Numbered from the stretch's first letter, positions 10,178-19,284 are shown. The stretch: DNA of 64,000 bases from Sphingopyxis sp. HIX (GCF_001468285.1 NZ_LNSB01000006.1:1-64000), one strand, 5' to 3'. A program made the numbers and translations. The notes: a model not told the origin generated them from the letters alone.

Positions 10178-11229
10178 CCGCTATCGCCTTGGTCGACCGC
10201 GCGACTTATAACGGTCTGCTCCTAGAGGAAGCCTCCGGAAATCTCGCTGCGCCGATCTCGGTTGATCTCGCAATCTTTACCTCGGGCTGGGAATCTCGTT
10301 CGAAATCCTTCGTCGGCAGGAAGCTTGTAACCGCCAAGAACTCGCTGATCTTGCGCTATGCGGACGACGAGATCATCGATGACTATTACGACCAGGTCGA
10401 TCTGTCGTCGTGCGGAAACCATCGCCGAGTAGAACTGCCTTCCCACTTCGACATGCAGGGCTCGGTCGGCCGGCTCGTGGAACTCGTCAAGGAGCAGGCG
10501 GTGGCAGACAGGCCACGATCCATTTTTATCGATCTGACCTCGATGCCAAAGGTGATGATGCAGTGGGCAATCCTCGAACTGCTCCGTTCGAAGGTCATGG
10601 CCGAGCTGTTCCTAGGCTATATCCCGGGCTTCTACGATCTTGATGGCGGGGCCGGGCCATTCGACCAAGGCGTCCGAAAATACATGAGCATTCCCCATTC
10701 GCTGGGCGACGGCGGTTCCTCGGTGCGGCGCGGCTGCATTGCTGCACTGGGCGCTGATGAGAGGTTGATAAGTCATTACTTCGAGAGCGAAGCCGGTTTT
10801 GATCGCTATCATCTCTTAGCCTCAGAGGCGGAGTTGGACGGAAAAATGACCGAGAAGGTTGAACGCCAGATTTTCGCGATCCAGGTTCGCTACGGGCTTG
10901 ACGAGGATAGTGTCGAGCGTTCGCCGCCTTATTCGATACTTCGTAGCCTGCGCGGACTGGAGCGTATCGTTCGTAGCGCGACCCACATCGATTCTTGGGA
11001 GTTGTTCTGCACAGGCCCGAAGCCATTCGCGGCCGCTGGTTGTCTGCTTTCCTTACGACATCGCAACGTTCGTTTGATCGGAAGGATTCCAGTAGAATAT
11101 CGGCGCTCTGACGTGCGCGATGCCGGAATAGCGTCGATAATCCGCATTGTGGACCTGACCAACCCGTCGGTCTCAAGCCTTTGCAATTTAAGGATTCCGC
11201 TCGGAACGGAGGCCTATCGGAAATTCTAG
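10174..11229 (+). CDS. Unrecognised protein with F-x-S-G-W-E and D-L-T-S-M-P-K motifs, third gene of trio
   Basis: A 351-residue protein. It starts at TTG 10174, which overlaps the ATPase stop as TTGA and has GGGGAG at 10160-10165. I do not recognise a named family. Residues 35-42 read FTSGWESR and residues 117-126 read IFIDLTSMPK. Together these look like two strands of a Rossmann-like sheet with conserved Glu, Arg, Asp and Lys that could bind a ligand or nucleotide. The motif style recalls sensor-like proteins in defence loci, but that is an impression. The strict coupling to the phosphoesterase and ATPase indicates a joint function. Its stop codon shares the palindrome CTAG with the stop of the converging minus-strand frame. 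Confidence 0.7.
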   Translation: MTAIALVDRATYNGLLLEEASGNLAAPISVDLAIFTSGWESRSKSFVGRKLVTAKNSLILRYADDEIIDDYYDQVDLSSCGNHRRVELPSHFDMQGSVGRLVELVKEQAVADRPRSIFIDLTSMPKVMMQWAILELLRSKVMAELFLGYIPGFYDLDGGAGPFDQGVRKYMSIPHSLGDGGSSVRRGCIAALGADERLISHYFESEAGFDRYHLLASEAELDGKMTEKVERQIFAIQVRYGLDEDSVERSPPYSILRSLRGLERIVRSATHIDSWELFCTGPKPFAAAGCLLSLRHRNVRLIGRIPVEYRRSDVRDAGIASIIRIVDLTNPSVSSLCNLRIPLGTEAYRKF

Positions 11230-11714
11230 GACGCACTCCTCGGCAACTTTTCGTCATTGTACCGGAAGCTTTGTGCGCAGTGGCCGACAAGCCTGCGTCG
11301 CTGCCGCCGGTGCCAGGCGCACTCGACCCGATCGTCCAGCATTTTTTGTCCGAACGCCATCGCGGAGGTCACGTGCCGGTCGCGCCGGATCGTGCAGATC
11401 GGCGGCGAGGAGGGTGCCATGCGCTTCGCCGTGCAGAACCGGCCGGTATTGCCAACTTCGGCCAGACCCATGCCTTCATGAACGACGAGAAGCGCATCCT
11501 CATCTTCTCGAAAGAATCCGGCTGCTGCCGGTTTGTTGTATGCCGTCACCGAAATGGCAATTTCGAGCAATTGGGCATTGACGTGGCATTCGCGGGCGCC
11601 GAGCCGCGGCGCGACCCTAGGTACACATGGGCGACAATCATCCGCCGTGTCGCCGAACGAGAAATCCGGTTTGGGTCCTAAGCGCCCAGGCCGTCTTGCA
11701 TGTCCGGACCGCAA
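11226..11714 (-). CDS. Possible small hypothetical protein
   Basis: A 162-codon minus-strand frame, starting with TTG, lies between the trio and the 117-residue gene. It has GC-rich third positions but an Arg/Pro/Cys-rich composition with no family I recognise. Only a weak GAG stands before the start. It begins four bases after the stop of the upstream small gene, so it could be the third gene of that leftward operon. It may also be noncoding sequence that stays open because of GC content. No other frame here looks better. Confidence 0.3.
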   Translation of the reverse strand: MRSGHARRPGRLGPKPDFSFGDTADDCRPCVPRVAPRLGARECHVNAQLLEIAISVTAYNKPAAAGFFREDEDALLVVHEGMGLAEVGNTGRFCTAKRMAPSSPPICTIRRDRHVTSAMAFGQKMLDDRVECAWHRRQRRRLVGHCAQSFRYNDEKLPRSAS

Positions 11715-11718
11715 TTTC

Positions 11719-12072
11719 TCAGAATTCGTATCGATCGATGGCGGTACGCAGCCTGCGCAGTCGCTTCTGCCGCTGCTCGCCGGCCTCGTTGCCGGCGACC
11801 TGAAGCTCGCGCATCACGGTCTCGAGCAACTGCAATTTGCGATCGTCGGACAACGTTGCTTCGTCGGCAAGGCGCAGTGTGTAGCGCGCCACCATTGCCG
11901 CTGGTTGGACGTTCGTGGCGACGCCATTGGTATCAGGGCCGGTGAAGCTCACCCTGGCACCATTCCGTATTCTGGGAAAGAGGCGGTGATCGAAGCGGGC
12001 AACCGGGTTGCCCGCGTCGTCTCGGATCGACCACCACGGAGTGCCGAGATCTTTCGCTGTACCTTCGGGCAA
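11719..12072 (-). CDS. Hypothetical 117-residue protein behind lipoprotein gene
   Basis: The start is chosen at TTG 12072 because GGAG sits seven bases upstream and overlaps the stop region of the lipoprotein gene (stop 12085-12083). A longer frame open to 12279 lies entirely inside that gene. The N-terminal ~70 residues read like a beta-rich domain (a TPWWSIRD segment, then VSFTGPD). The C-terminal ~45 residues are charged helices (LQLLETVMREL and REQ-rich segments). No signal peptide is present and the family is not recognised. It is very likely co-transcribed with the lipoprotein gene. Confidence 0.6.
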   Translation of the reverse strand: MPEGTAKDLGTPWWSIRDDAGNPVARFDHRLFPRIRNGARVSFTGPDTNGVATNVQPAAMVARYTLRLADEATLSDDRKLQLLETVMRELQVAGNEAGEQRQKRLRRLRTAIDRYEF

Positions 12073-12082
12073 GGATCGTCTC

Positions 12083-14782
12083 CTATTCGCGAGTAATTCT
12101 GATCGTCTGGGCAGTGCCGACACTCTTCTTCTTGACAAAGAACTCAAGCTTGACTGTGCCTTGCTCGATCCCTTCGCTAGTGTGGCGGCTAAACTCCACC
12201 GTGAGGAGCTTGCCGTCGGCCGACACCTTCGCCGTCGTCGCGCGGCGGCCATCGAGCCTGATTTCGTCGATCTTGCCAAGATTTTTACCCGTTACGTCTA
12301 TCTCTACGAGAGACGGTACCACGAAGGTTGTGGGTTCGGCCTTGGTAACGGTCACGTCGTCGGCATCCGACGCGGCGGCGGGTTTCGGCTTGCAGTTTTC
12401 ACCCGACAAGGACGCATCATATTCGAATTTCTTGCTAGCCGGCCCAAGCGGTGTCAGTATGTGAACTTGATCATCGAGCTGATATGCGCGCTCGCCTGGG
12501 ATCGCCGACACCGCCGGCACCGTGACGATGATCCCCGCCATGTCGGGCGCGATGACGAAGGCGTCGCGCCCTAGCGACAGGCCGAGAAGCATCACTCTCT
12601 CGGCGCGCCAAAGGTTGGGACCTTTGAGGAGAAGCGTCGTCGCCGCGCAGCCGGTGACCGGGCCGCCGATTACGTCTTCCAACGCGACGGCGCGCTTGCT
12701 GTCCCGGACCAGGAACTGGGTGAACGATTGAAAATCCGCGGCTGATGTAAGCGGCACCGTCAAATCGGTCTCGCTCCCCGGTGCGCCGAGCGTACCGCTT
12801 ACAAGCTTTTGCGGGGACGGGGCCCAGACGGTCATAGCCTTCAGTTTCAGACTGGTCCACCAGGCCGGAACAGAAAGATCGACCGAAAGGTCGTAGGACT
12901 TAGCGACCTGCCGCACTTCGGCCTGCCCCTTTGCATTGGTCGTCGCATGCGGGCCGATGACCCAGCCGAATTTCTTCTTTCCGCCAACCGAATAGCCGAC
13001 CACCTGGGGTACGCGGTCGAGAGCCGACGCCCGGTTCATGATGTCGCGGCGGAACCCGGCGCCGAGATTGCCGGCGACGCCGGCGCTGGGCGCCGAAGCC
13101 GCGAGAGATACCGCCAGCGCGAGGCTGTTCGCCGAGCGCGCCACCGTCGAGACCTGCTGCGCCTGCTCACGCGGGCCAACCTCGTAAATGCGGACCTGTT
13201 CGGCGCCGCCAAGATCGGGGCGCTGCAAAACTCGCCAAGTCGTCTTATCGGGTGCGTATCGTGCCACTAGCGCCGCGCAGTCGGGGCGATTTCGGATCAG
13301 GCCGAATACCTGCTTCTGATAATCGCCCGCGCGTTGATATTTGGCGCCGGAGGCCATGCCGGGCGATTGCACACCTAGATCGCCCGCGGAGAGATTGGCC
13401 GATCTGATCAGGTCATAGGACTTGGTCCGGGCGTCGGCTATGTCGAGCGCGAACGAATGAAGCGAGCCTGGCTGGCAGACCTTGGCGACGGCGGCATCCA
13501 TCTCGGCCGGGGGCAAGGAGAGTTCCGCGAGCAATGAGCCGAAGAACTTATTGTCCGCTACATCATCCTTCGTCCATTCGGCGCGATCGAAGAGATCTTG
13601 CGGCGCGAGTTCGACGCCGCTTTCGTTCACCAGCACCGGCATCACCGTTAGGAACGAGCCGATGCGTGTGCGGGCAAAATCGCCACTGTCCTCAAGCGTG
13701 TCGAGGGTATTGTTCGGCTTGAACGTCGCTGTGTCGACCCGCCAGTCGCCGCGCGCGTTCGCTGCGCGCAGCCAGCTGCCAAGATAGGCTGCCGTCCCGC
13801 CGCTTGTGGAAGCCGCAATCTCGACCTGGATCGCGCCGAGCGCACGCGCATTGTCTGGATCGGGGACGACCGTTGCCTGCAGGTTGAGCCGGATCAGTCT
13901 GTTGTTCCCGGCATCGTGCAATTCGTCGAGCCCCGCGGCGTTGCGCGCGGCCTTCAACATATCCCGATAGGCGAGCCTGTCTCTAAAATCATCCGCCGGA
14001 TTGCTTTTCGCGTCCGTTTTCGCGATCGGGCTGGCTGCGGCATCGAGCCTTGCGGTCACGCTGGAGATGAGTGCGTTGACCGTCGCTGCGACCTGCGCCG
14101 CGTCGGGCGGCGTCATTGCCGCACCCGTGGTCAGGGCGCCACCGGTTCCGAGTGTGCCGAGACCTGTGTTCACGGGCACGGTCTGGGTAGGAAAACCGGC
14201 TTCTATGATCTCGATGTCACGGCGCACCTGCGAAAGCGCGACCTTCGCCTTGAGGACATCGATTTCCTGCAATATCTCGCCAGTCTCGTTCGACCGCCGA
14301 TAGCTTACGCCCGCGGCAGGATCGAACCGCGCGCCGAGCGCGGCCGCAAAGGCAGATATCTGTTCCATCTCCCGGATGAGCGTGGGCTGGAATACGGTCT
14401 TGGTAGGATCCTCGCTCGCTGTGATCAGCCTGTCAATCCAAGCGATGTCGGCGGCGCGCTCGTTGATCAGCATCTCGCGCGAATAGACCTTGGTGTCTCC
14501 GAGCGTGATCGTGCCTGGCGCATTGCGGACAGACGAGTCGAAGTCGAGCGAACCCGATCCGACGCCCATGCAGCCGGACAGCATGCCCGCGACGCCCAAG
14601 GCTGTAACGGTAACGAATGGCCGCCGCCGTGGGACTCGGCCAAAGCGAGCGCCGGCGGCTCCCGTCGGCGCCGTGCCGCCATCGACGTTAGAGCTTTCTG
14701 CCGGGTCGCGCGATAAGTCTGGCGGCCAGTTCCGGAAGATGTCCCGTTTTTTCGATTGGCTTTTGCAATCTCTAACGCTCAC
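12083..14782 (-). CDS. Large lipoprotein of unknown function with C-terminal IPT/Ig-like domain
   Basis: An 899-residue protein starting at GTG 14782. A hydrophobic segment VTALGVAGM leads to a lipobox LSGC with Cys71. The 50-residue charged extension before it is long for a signal peptide, so the true start may be internal, although I found no good alternative codon. Residues ~90-250 are mostly helical with an L-x-K-A-K-V-A-L-S-Q coiled-coil-like stretch. The last ~90 residues (from PTTFVVPSLVEID, then GKNLGKIDEIRLDG) resemble an IPT/TIG-type Ig fold. It should be a membrane-anchored periplasmic or surface protein. I do not recognise the family. The 117-residue gene follows at once. Confidence 0.7.
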   Translation of the reverse strand: MSVRDCKSQSKKRDIFRNWPPDLSRDPAESSNVDGGTAPTGAAGARFGRVPRRRPFVTVTALGVAGMLSGCMGVGSGSLDFDSSVRNAPGTITLGDTKVYSREMLINERAADIAWIDRLITASEDPTKTVFQPTLIREMEQISAFAAALGARFDPAAGVSYRRSNETGEILQEIDVLKAKVALSQVRRDIEIIEAGFPTQTVPVNTGLGTLGTGGALTTGAAMTPPDAAQVAATVNALISSVTARLDAAASPIAKTDAKSNPADDFRDRLAYRDMLKAARNAAGLDELHDAGNNRLIRLNLQATVVPDPDNARALGAIQVEIAASTSGGTAAYLGSWLRAANARGDWRVDTATFKPNNTLDTLEDSGDFARTRIGSFLTVMPVLVNESGVELAPQDLFDRAEWTKDDVADNKFFGSLLAELSLPPAEMDAAVAKVCQPGSLHSFALDIADARTKSYDLIRSANLSAGDLGVQSPGMASGAKYQRAGDYQKQVFGLIRNRPDCAALVARYAPDKTTWRVLQRPDLGGAEQVRIYEVGPREQAQQVSTVARSANSLALAVSLAASAPSAGVAGNLGAGFRRDIMNRASALDRVPQVVGYSVGGKKKFGWVIGPHATTNAKGQAEVRQVAKSYDLSVDLSVPAWWTSLKLKAMTVWAPSPQKLVSGTLGAPGSETDLTVPLTSAADFQSFTQFLVRDSKRAVALEDVIGGPVTGCAATTLLLKGPNLWRAERVMLLGLSLGRDAFVIAPDMAGIIVTVPAVSAIPGERAYQLDDQVHILTPLGPASKKFEYDASLSGENCKPKPAAASDADDVTVTKAEPTTFVVPSLVEIDVTGKNLGKIDEIRLDGRRATTAKVSADGKLLTVEFSRHTSEGIEQGTVKLEFFVKKKSVGTAQTIRITRE

Positions 14783-15418
14783 ATGCCCCCGCCCCCCAGC
14801 GTAATGCAGACTACCAGATCATTATCTGCATATCCGCCCGTACTTCCAATTCCAAGCGGTTTTCGACCATTATATTGATATAATATTATCCAATGCAGAG
14901 CATCGTCGCATATCGTAACAGTGTTTTGTAAAGATCAATTCGGTCCAGTTCGTCGGCGGCGTCGAATGAGGCCGCGCCACCACCTTCGGCGCCTTCAAAA
15001 ATCTATCTTGCGCTGCGCGCGCCTCCGGTCGGGCTACGACCGCCCGCCGCCGTACGCCGCGCAAGGCCAATCTCAAAAAACCGACGTCACATCCAAAAAA
15101 ACGGGGTCCCTTTTGAACGCCGTTTGACAACAGGGGCCGTCGAACCCGTTACCGCCCCACTCCAACGGTCGGAGCTCGACCTCGTTTTCTATTGCCCTCA
15201 GCACCCCTACGAACGAATTGAGCAACCCGCTCCGTCTTACCCGAGCCATTGAGCGGACCGGCCTCAGGCAGACGACATCCAATAAGGCGCCGTCATGCAG
15301 GAGAACAAATCTTTGTCGTGATGGCCGGCCAACTCAACTCATCCCATTGATGCATCCGCACCCTTGACTCAAGGGGTCGGCGGCGGCGATTTGTTAACCA
15401 TAAATCGGGGGATATGAG
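14783..15418. other. Intergenic before the flagellar locus
   Basis: This 636-bp stretch separates the leftward lipoprotein gene from the rightward flagellar operon. Its left part is AT-rich around 14805-14935. I see no convincing gene. It holds the CtrA-type half-site listed separately and a GGGGGA ribosome site just before the first flagellar gene. Confidence 0.5.
15394..15401 (+). promoter_or_regulatory. Putative CtrA half-site upstream of flagellar operon
   Basis: TTAACCAT, within GTTAACCATAAATCG, lies 18 bases before the TTG start of the first flagellar gene. TTAACCAT is the known half-site form bound by CtrA in alphaproteobacteria. A near-identical GTTAACCATGAATCG lies upstream of the oppositely oriented fliQ operon at 36099-36106. 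The pairing of two matched sites at both ends of the locus supports regulation; binding itself is inferred. Confidence 0.5.
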
Positions 15419-16132
15419 TTGGGTGATTTAATTGATGCAGCTTCATCAATATTGATGAACTCGGAAAGAAAAACTGAAAAGTTATCAAACAACATTTCTA
15501 ATATATCTACGCCGGGCTTCAAGCGTAGCATTGAAATTTCGCATATATCTCAAAAGGCGAATCGCGCAGACTCGTCGCAGATATCGCAGAACTTCATTCA
15601 AGATTCGTCACCCGGCACCTTGAAGCAGACCGGAAATCCGCTCGATATAGCGATTGTTGGTTCGGGCCACTTTCTTGTTCGCCAGGATAATCAATTTTTC
15701 CTTACCCGTTCTGGCCAGTTTTCCCGGGGCGCAGACGGGACGCTCCGCGATGCAAATGACATGGTGCTCCAACTCGCCGCCGGCGGCGATGCAACTGTCG
15801 AAGGCGATGGAATCGAGATACTCGCCGATGGAACGATGCTTGAGCGCGACATTCCCGTCGGCGCGATCGGAGTTTTTGCGGCACCGGAAGGCGCAAACCT
15901 GCACTTATCCGGCGGCGGCCTCATACCGGCGACAGGCGGAGCTGCCGCGGTCGGCGATACCGAATTCGAGATCCGGCAAGGCATGCTCGAATCTTCGAAC
16001 GTCGTGCTGAGCGACGAGATGGTCGCGCTGATGGCCAATGTTCGCCAAGCCGAAGGCGCCGCTCAACTGGTTCGGGCCTATGACCAGCTGATCGGCCAGG
16101 CGATCACCACCTTCGCGAGGGCGGGACGATGA
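15419..16132 (+). CDS. flgF: Flagellar rod protein, FlgF-like
   Basis: A 237-residue flagellar basal-body rod/hook family protein. The N-terminus carries the family motif S-x-N-I-S-N-I-S-T-P-G-F-K, and the middle contains the GDGIEILADGT-type domain. The C-terminus (L-M-A-N-V-R-Q-A-E) forms the second half of the coiled coil that packs rod subunits. As the first gene before flgG it is most likely the proximal rod protein FlgF. It starts at TTG 15419 after GGGGGA; an ATG at 15414 is in another frame and stops at once. The first ~130 bases are markedly AT-rich compared with the rest of the operon. Its stop overlaps the flgG start (ATGA). Confidence 0.82.
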   Translation: MGDLIDAASSILMNSERKTEKLSNNISNISTPGFKRSIEISHISQKANRADSSQISQNFIQDSSPGTLKQTGNPLDIAIVGSGHFLVRQDNQFFLTRSGQFSRGADGTLRDANDMVLQLAAGGDATVEGDGIEILADGTMLERDIPVGAIGVFAAPEGANLHLSGGGLIPATGGAAAVGDTEFEIRQGMLESSNVVLSDEMVALMANVRQAEGAAQLVRAYDQLIGQAITTFARAGR

Positions 16133-16902
16133 ACGGAGCCTTCGATATCGGTGCGGTCGCCCTGCGCGCGCAGCAGCGCGCGCTCGACACGATTGCGAAC
16201 AATGTCGCCAATGTGAACACGCCCACCTACAAACGGGTCGACAGCAATTTCACCGAGGTGATGGCGCGGCAGGCGCAGCCGGTCAGCCAGACGGCATTGC
16301 TGGCTTCGCAGGATTATCTTCCCACCGGCGGGGTCCGCTTTGCGCCCCGCGAGATGGTCTTTCATCAGGGCGATATCCGGGTCACAGGGAATCGCCTCGA
16401 CCTCGCCATCGAGGGCGCGGGCTTCATCGAGCTGATGGGTCCCGACGGCCAGCTTTTCCTGTGGCGCGGCGGAACGCTCAAGGTTCGCGACGACGGCCTG
16501 CTGGCCAGCGACAGCGGCCATGCGCTGCAGGCGAACATCGCCGTCCCCGACGACGCGACCAATCTGGAAATCATGTCCGACGGCACCGTCAAGGCCGATC
16601 TGCCCGAAAGCCAGGGCGTCGAACTGGGCCGGCTTTCGCTGGTGCGCGTCACCGACGGCAACGATCTCGATCGCCTCGACCGCAGCCTCTATCGCCCCGC
16701 CGAAGGCGCACGGCTGATCGATGCGGCCCCCGGCGAGGACGGCGCAGGCCTGTTCGCCCAAGGCCGGATCGAGAATTCGAATGTCGAGCTCAGCGAAGAG
16801 ATGGTCGATCTGCTGACGGTCCAGCGCGCCTTTGCGGCGAGCGCGCAGATCATTCAGGCGGCCGACCAGCTGGCCGGCATTACCAACAGTCTGAAACGAT
16901 AG
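16129..16902 (+). CDS. flgG: Flagellar distal rod protein FlgG
   Basis: A 257-residue rod protein. The N-terminal motif IANNVANVNTPTYKR matches the flagellar rod/hook signature, and the C-terminus ends with the partner helix L-L-T-V-Q-R-A-F-A-A-S-A-Q-I-I. The order flgF-flgG-flgA-flgH-flgI is standard. FlgG builds the distal rod that crosses the periplasm through the P and L rings. It is overlapped by flgF upstream, and six bases separate it from flgA. The length is near the usual 260 residues. Confidence 0.88.
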   Translation: MNGAFDIGAVALRAQQRALDTIANNVANVNTPTYKRVDSNFTEVMARQAQPVSQTALLASQDYLPTGGVRFAPREMVFHQGDIRVTGNRLDLAIEGAGFIELMGPDGQLFLWRGGTLKVRDDGLLASDSGHALQANIAVPDDATNLEIMSDGTVKADLPESQGVELGRLSLVRVTDGNDLDRLDRSLYRPAEGARLIDAAPGEDGAGLFAQGRIENSNVELSEEMVDLLTVQRAFAASAQIIQAADQLAGITNSLKR

Positions 16903-16908
16903 ACGATC

Positions 16909-17583
16909 ATGCTTTGGCTTCTATGGTTTCAGGCGGCCACGCTGCCGACCGGAGACGCCCTGCCCGAGCGGGCCTCGCTCGCGGTGCAGGGCGACTATCT
17001 CCTGCTGCGCCACCTGGTGGCGGTGGACCGGATTCCGGCGGGAACGCCGGGCGACCTCCGGCTGCTTCGGGCCCCGGACAACACGACGCGCATCGAGCTG
17101 ACCGAGGCCGAGCAGGTGGAACTGCTGCACCGCCGCCTGCCGACGGCCAGGCTCGCGCCGCAGAGGCGCGGTGCGCTGCGTGTCGAATTTACCCGTAGCG
17201 ATCGTGCCGCCTCGCCGCAGCGCTGCCTGGCCCTGAATCAGCCCGTCGCGGCCGGCGACGCGATCGACGCGGCGCGCGTCGTTTCGGCGCCCTGCGAGGC
17301 GGACAGGCCTCGCGCGCGGCTGTCCTATGATCATGCGGCGCGGGCGCCCATGGCGATCACGGCGCTGGCGGCGGGAAGCTATCTCGGCCCCGTCGCGGTC
17401 CCCGCGGCGCTGCCGCAGCCCGCGGGCGGCACGATGACACTGCGCACGCGCGTCGGGCCGGTCACGATCGATCGCGCGGCGACATTGATCCAGCCGGGCC
17501 GCGCCGGGCGGCGCGCCTTCGTGCGGCTGTCCGACGGGGAGATCGTCGCGGCCAGGCTGGCGGATGACGGAGGGGCGCAATGA
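16909..17583 (+). CDS. flgA: Flagellar P-ring assembly chaperone FlgA
   Basis: A 224-residue protein. A short hydrophobic N-terminus (MLWLLWFQAA) is a probable export signal. The C-terminal ~130 residues have the SAF-domain pattern of FlgA: LNQPVAAGDAIDAARV, followed by repeated small beta strands. FlgA is a periplasmic chaperone for FlgI polymerisation into the P ring. It sits between flgG and flgH/flgI, the expected context. The stop overlaps flgH by four bases. Identity rests on context as much as on motif, since FlgA is poorly conserved. Confidence 0.78.
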   Translation: MLWLLWFQAATLPTGDALPERASLAVQGDYLLLRHLVAVDRIPAGTPGDLRLLRAPDNTTRIELTEAEQVELLHRRLPTARLAPQRRGALRVEFTRSDRAASPQRCLALNQPVAAGDAIDAARVVSAPCEADRPRARLSYDHAARAPMAITALAAGSYLGPVAVPAALPQPAGGTMTLRTRVGPVTIDRAATLIQPGRAGRRAFVRLSDGEIVAARLADDGGAQ

Positions 17584-18161
17584 CGAGGAATGGAATGGCG
17601 GCGCTCGCGGGCCTGGCGCTGTGCGCCATCGCGGGGCCCGTGGCCGCCGAAGATCTGTACAGGGGCGGGTCCTTTCCGTCGATCGCGTCCGACATCAAGG
17701 CCGGCGGCATCGGCGATGCCGTCACCATCGTCATCTTCGAGAATGCGAGTGCGTCGAACCGCGTGACCAACCGGACGAGCAAGCAGACCCAGCTGCAAGG
17801 CGGGCTGAGCGCGGGATCGATCGACGAGCGCGGCAGCCTGGGCTTCGGCGGAACCTTCAGCGGCACCGGCGAGGTGTCGCGCTCGGAGCAACTGGTTGCG
17901 CGCATGACCGCGCAGGTGACGGGACTGGCGCCGAACGGCGATTTCCTGATCGAGGGCCAGCATAATATGCTGGTCAACGGCGAGCACCGCAACATCCGCA
18001 TTCGCGGGCGGATCCGGCCGGTCGACATCACCGCCGACAACAGCGTCGCCTCGTCGCGGATCGCCGACGCGCAGATCGACTTCGACGGCAAGGGCTTCGT
18101 CAGCCGCAGCGCCAAGCCCGGGCTGATCAACCGCATCTTCAGCTTTCTGGGGATCGGCTGA
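17580..18161 (+). CDS. flgH: Flagellar L-ring protein FlgH, apparently without a lipobox
   Basis: A 193-residue protein with the FlgH core: DIKAGGIGDAVTIVIFENASAS near residue 40, then LVARMTAQVTGLAPNGDFLIEG, and a C-terminal VDITADNSVASSRIADAQI. It forms the outer-membrane L ring. Family members normally are lipoproteins. Here the N-terminus reads A-L-C-A-I-A-G-P-V-A-A-E-D, with Leu before the only Cys and a signal peptidase I-like AAED site, so acylation looks unlikely. It overlaps flgA and is followed by flgI after one base. Confidence 0.88.
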   Translation: MTRNGMAALAGLALCAIAGPVAAEDLYRGGSFPSIASDIKAGGIGDAVTIVIFENASASNRVTNRTSKQTQLQGGLSAGSIDERGSLGFGGTFSGTGEVSRSEQLVARMTAQVTGLAPNGDFLIEGQHNMLVNGEHRNIRIRGRIRPVDITADNSVASSRIADAQIDFDGKGFVSRSAKPGLINRIFSFLGIG

Positions 18162-18162
18162 C

Positions 18163-19284
18163 ATGCGGCGCCTTCTCTCCCTCTTCGTGGCCGCGGCGGT
18201 GGTCGCCGCGGGAATGCCCGCGCCGGCGATGGCCAGCGACGTCCAGTTGACGGCGCTCGGGCGCTTCGCCGGGTGGCGCCAGAATGCGCTGATCGGCTAT
18301 GGTCTGGTGACCGGCCTCGCCGGATCGGGCGACACGCGGCGCAGCGAAGTGACGCGCCAGGCGCTGCGCAATGTGCTCGCACGGCTCGGCACGGTGGTGA
18401 CCGAAGAGCAGATCAACAGCCGCAACGTCGCGGTGGTGATCGTGACCGCGACGCTTCCCGCCTCCGCCAATCCCGGCGACCGGATCGACATCAGCATCTC
18501 GTCGATCGGCGATGCGCGCTCGCTCGCCGGCGGCACGTTGCTGATGACGCCGCTGCTCGGCCCCGACCAGCGTCCCTACGCGCTCGCGCAAGGGTCGCTC
18601 ACGGTCGGCGGCTTCGATTTCGAGGCCAATGCCAATCGCCAGCAGCGCAATTATCCGACATCGGGCATCGTGCCCGGCGGCGCGACGGTCGAGGCGGCGG
18701 TCGACGCGTCGGTGCTGAACGAGCGCGGCGAAATCTCCTTCCTGCTGAGCGAGCCGAGCTTCACCACCGCCCAGCGTATCGCGGGCCGGATCAACGGCGC
18801 GATGGGCGCCGGAACGGCCGAGGTCCGCAACGCCGACGAAGTGGTCATCCGCTTCGCCGGCAACCGCACCCAGCTGGCGTCGTTCGTCGCCACGATCGAG
18901 GGGCTCGCCGTATCACCCGACCGGCCGCAGCGCATCGTGATCAACGAACGCACCGGCACGATCGTCGCGGGCGGCGACGTCCGGGTGTCGAGCGTCGTCG
19001 TCTCGCAGGGCGACATCAAGGTCGCGGTCACCACCGAAAATTACGCCTCGCAGCCGAGCTTCATCGGCGGCTTCGCCTCCGACGTGCAAAGCCTGATCGT
19101 CAGCAACACCAAGCTGGAAGTCGACCAGGGCGGCAACGACCATGCGATGACCTTCCCCGACAGCAGCGTCGCCGCGCTGGTCGAGGGGCTCGCCCGCGCG
19201 CGCGTCGATACGCGGCGCACGATCAGCATCCTCCAGGCGATGAAGACCGCCGGAGCGCTCCACGCCGAAATCATCGTTCAATAG
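18163..19284 (+). CDS. flgI: Flagellar P-ring protein FlgI
   Basis: A 373-residue protein, the usual FlgI length. It has a clear signal peptide ending in AMAS, then the family start VQLTALGRFAGWRQNALIGY with G-L-V-T-G-L-A-G-S-G-D. Later motifs include SSIGDARSLAGGTLLMTPL and the C-terminal HAEIIVQ. FlgI forms the peptidoglycan ring around the rod with help from FlgA. One of the best conserved proteins in the locus. Eight bases separate it from flgB. Confidence 0.95.
   Translation: MRRLLSLFVAAAVVAAGMPAPAMASDVQLTALGRFAGWRQNALIGYGLVTGLAGSGDTRRSEVTRQALRNVLARLGTVVTEEQINSRNVAVVIVTATLPASANPGDRIDISISSIGDARSLAGGTLLMTPLLGPDQRPYALAQGSLTVGGFDFEANANRQQRNYPTSGIVPGGATVEAAVDASVLNERGEISFLLSEPSFTTAQRIAGRINGAMGAGTAEVRNADEVVIRFAGNRTQLASFVATIEGLAVSPDRPQRIVINERTGTIVAGGDVRVSSVVVSQGDIKVAVTTENYASQPSFIGGFASDVQSLIVSNTKLEVDQGGNDHAMTFPDSSVAALVEGLARARVDTRRTISILQAMKTAGALHAEIIVQ

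Noticed and set aside
14870-15130. Minus-strand 86-codon frame before the flagellar locus
   Set aside because: No ribosome site, basic low-complexity translation and overlap with an AT-rich regulatory region; coding is not supported.
468-15418. Integrative island with attL/attR at tRNA-Leu
   Set aside because: The gene content fits an island, but I found no integrase and no duplicate of the tRNA 3' end in the window.
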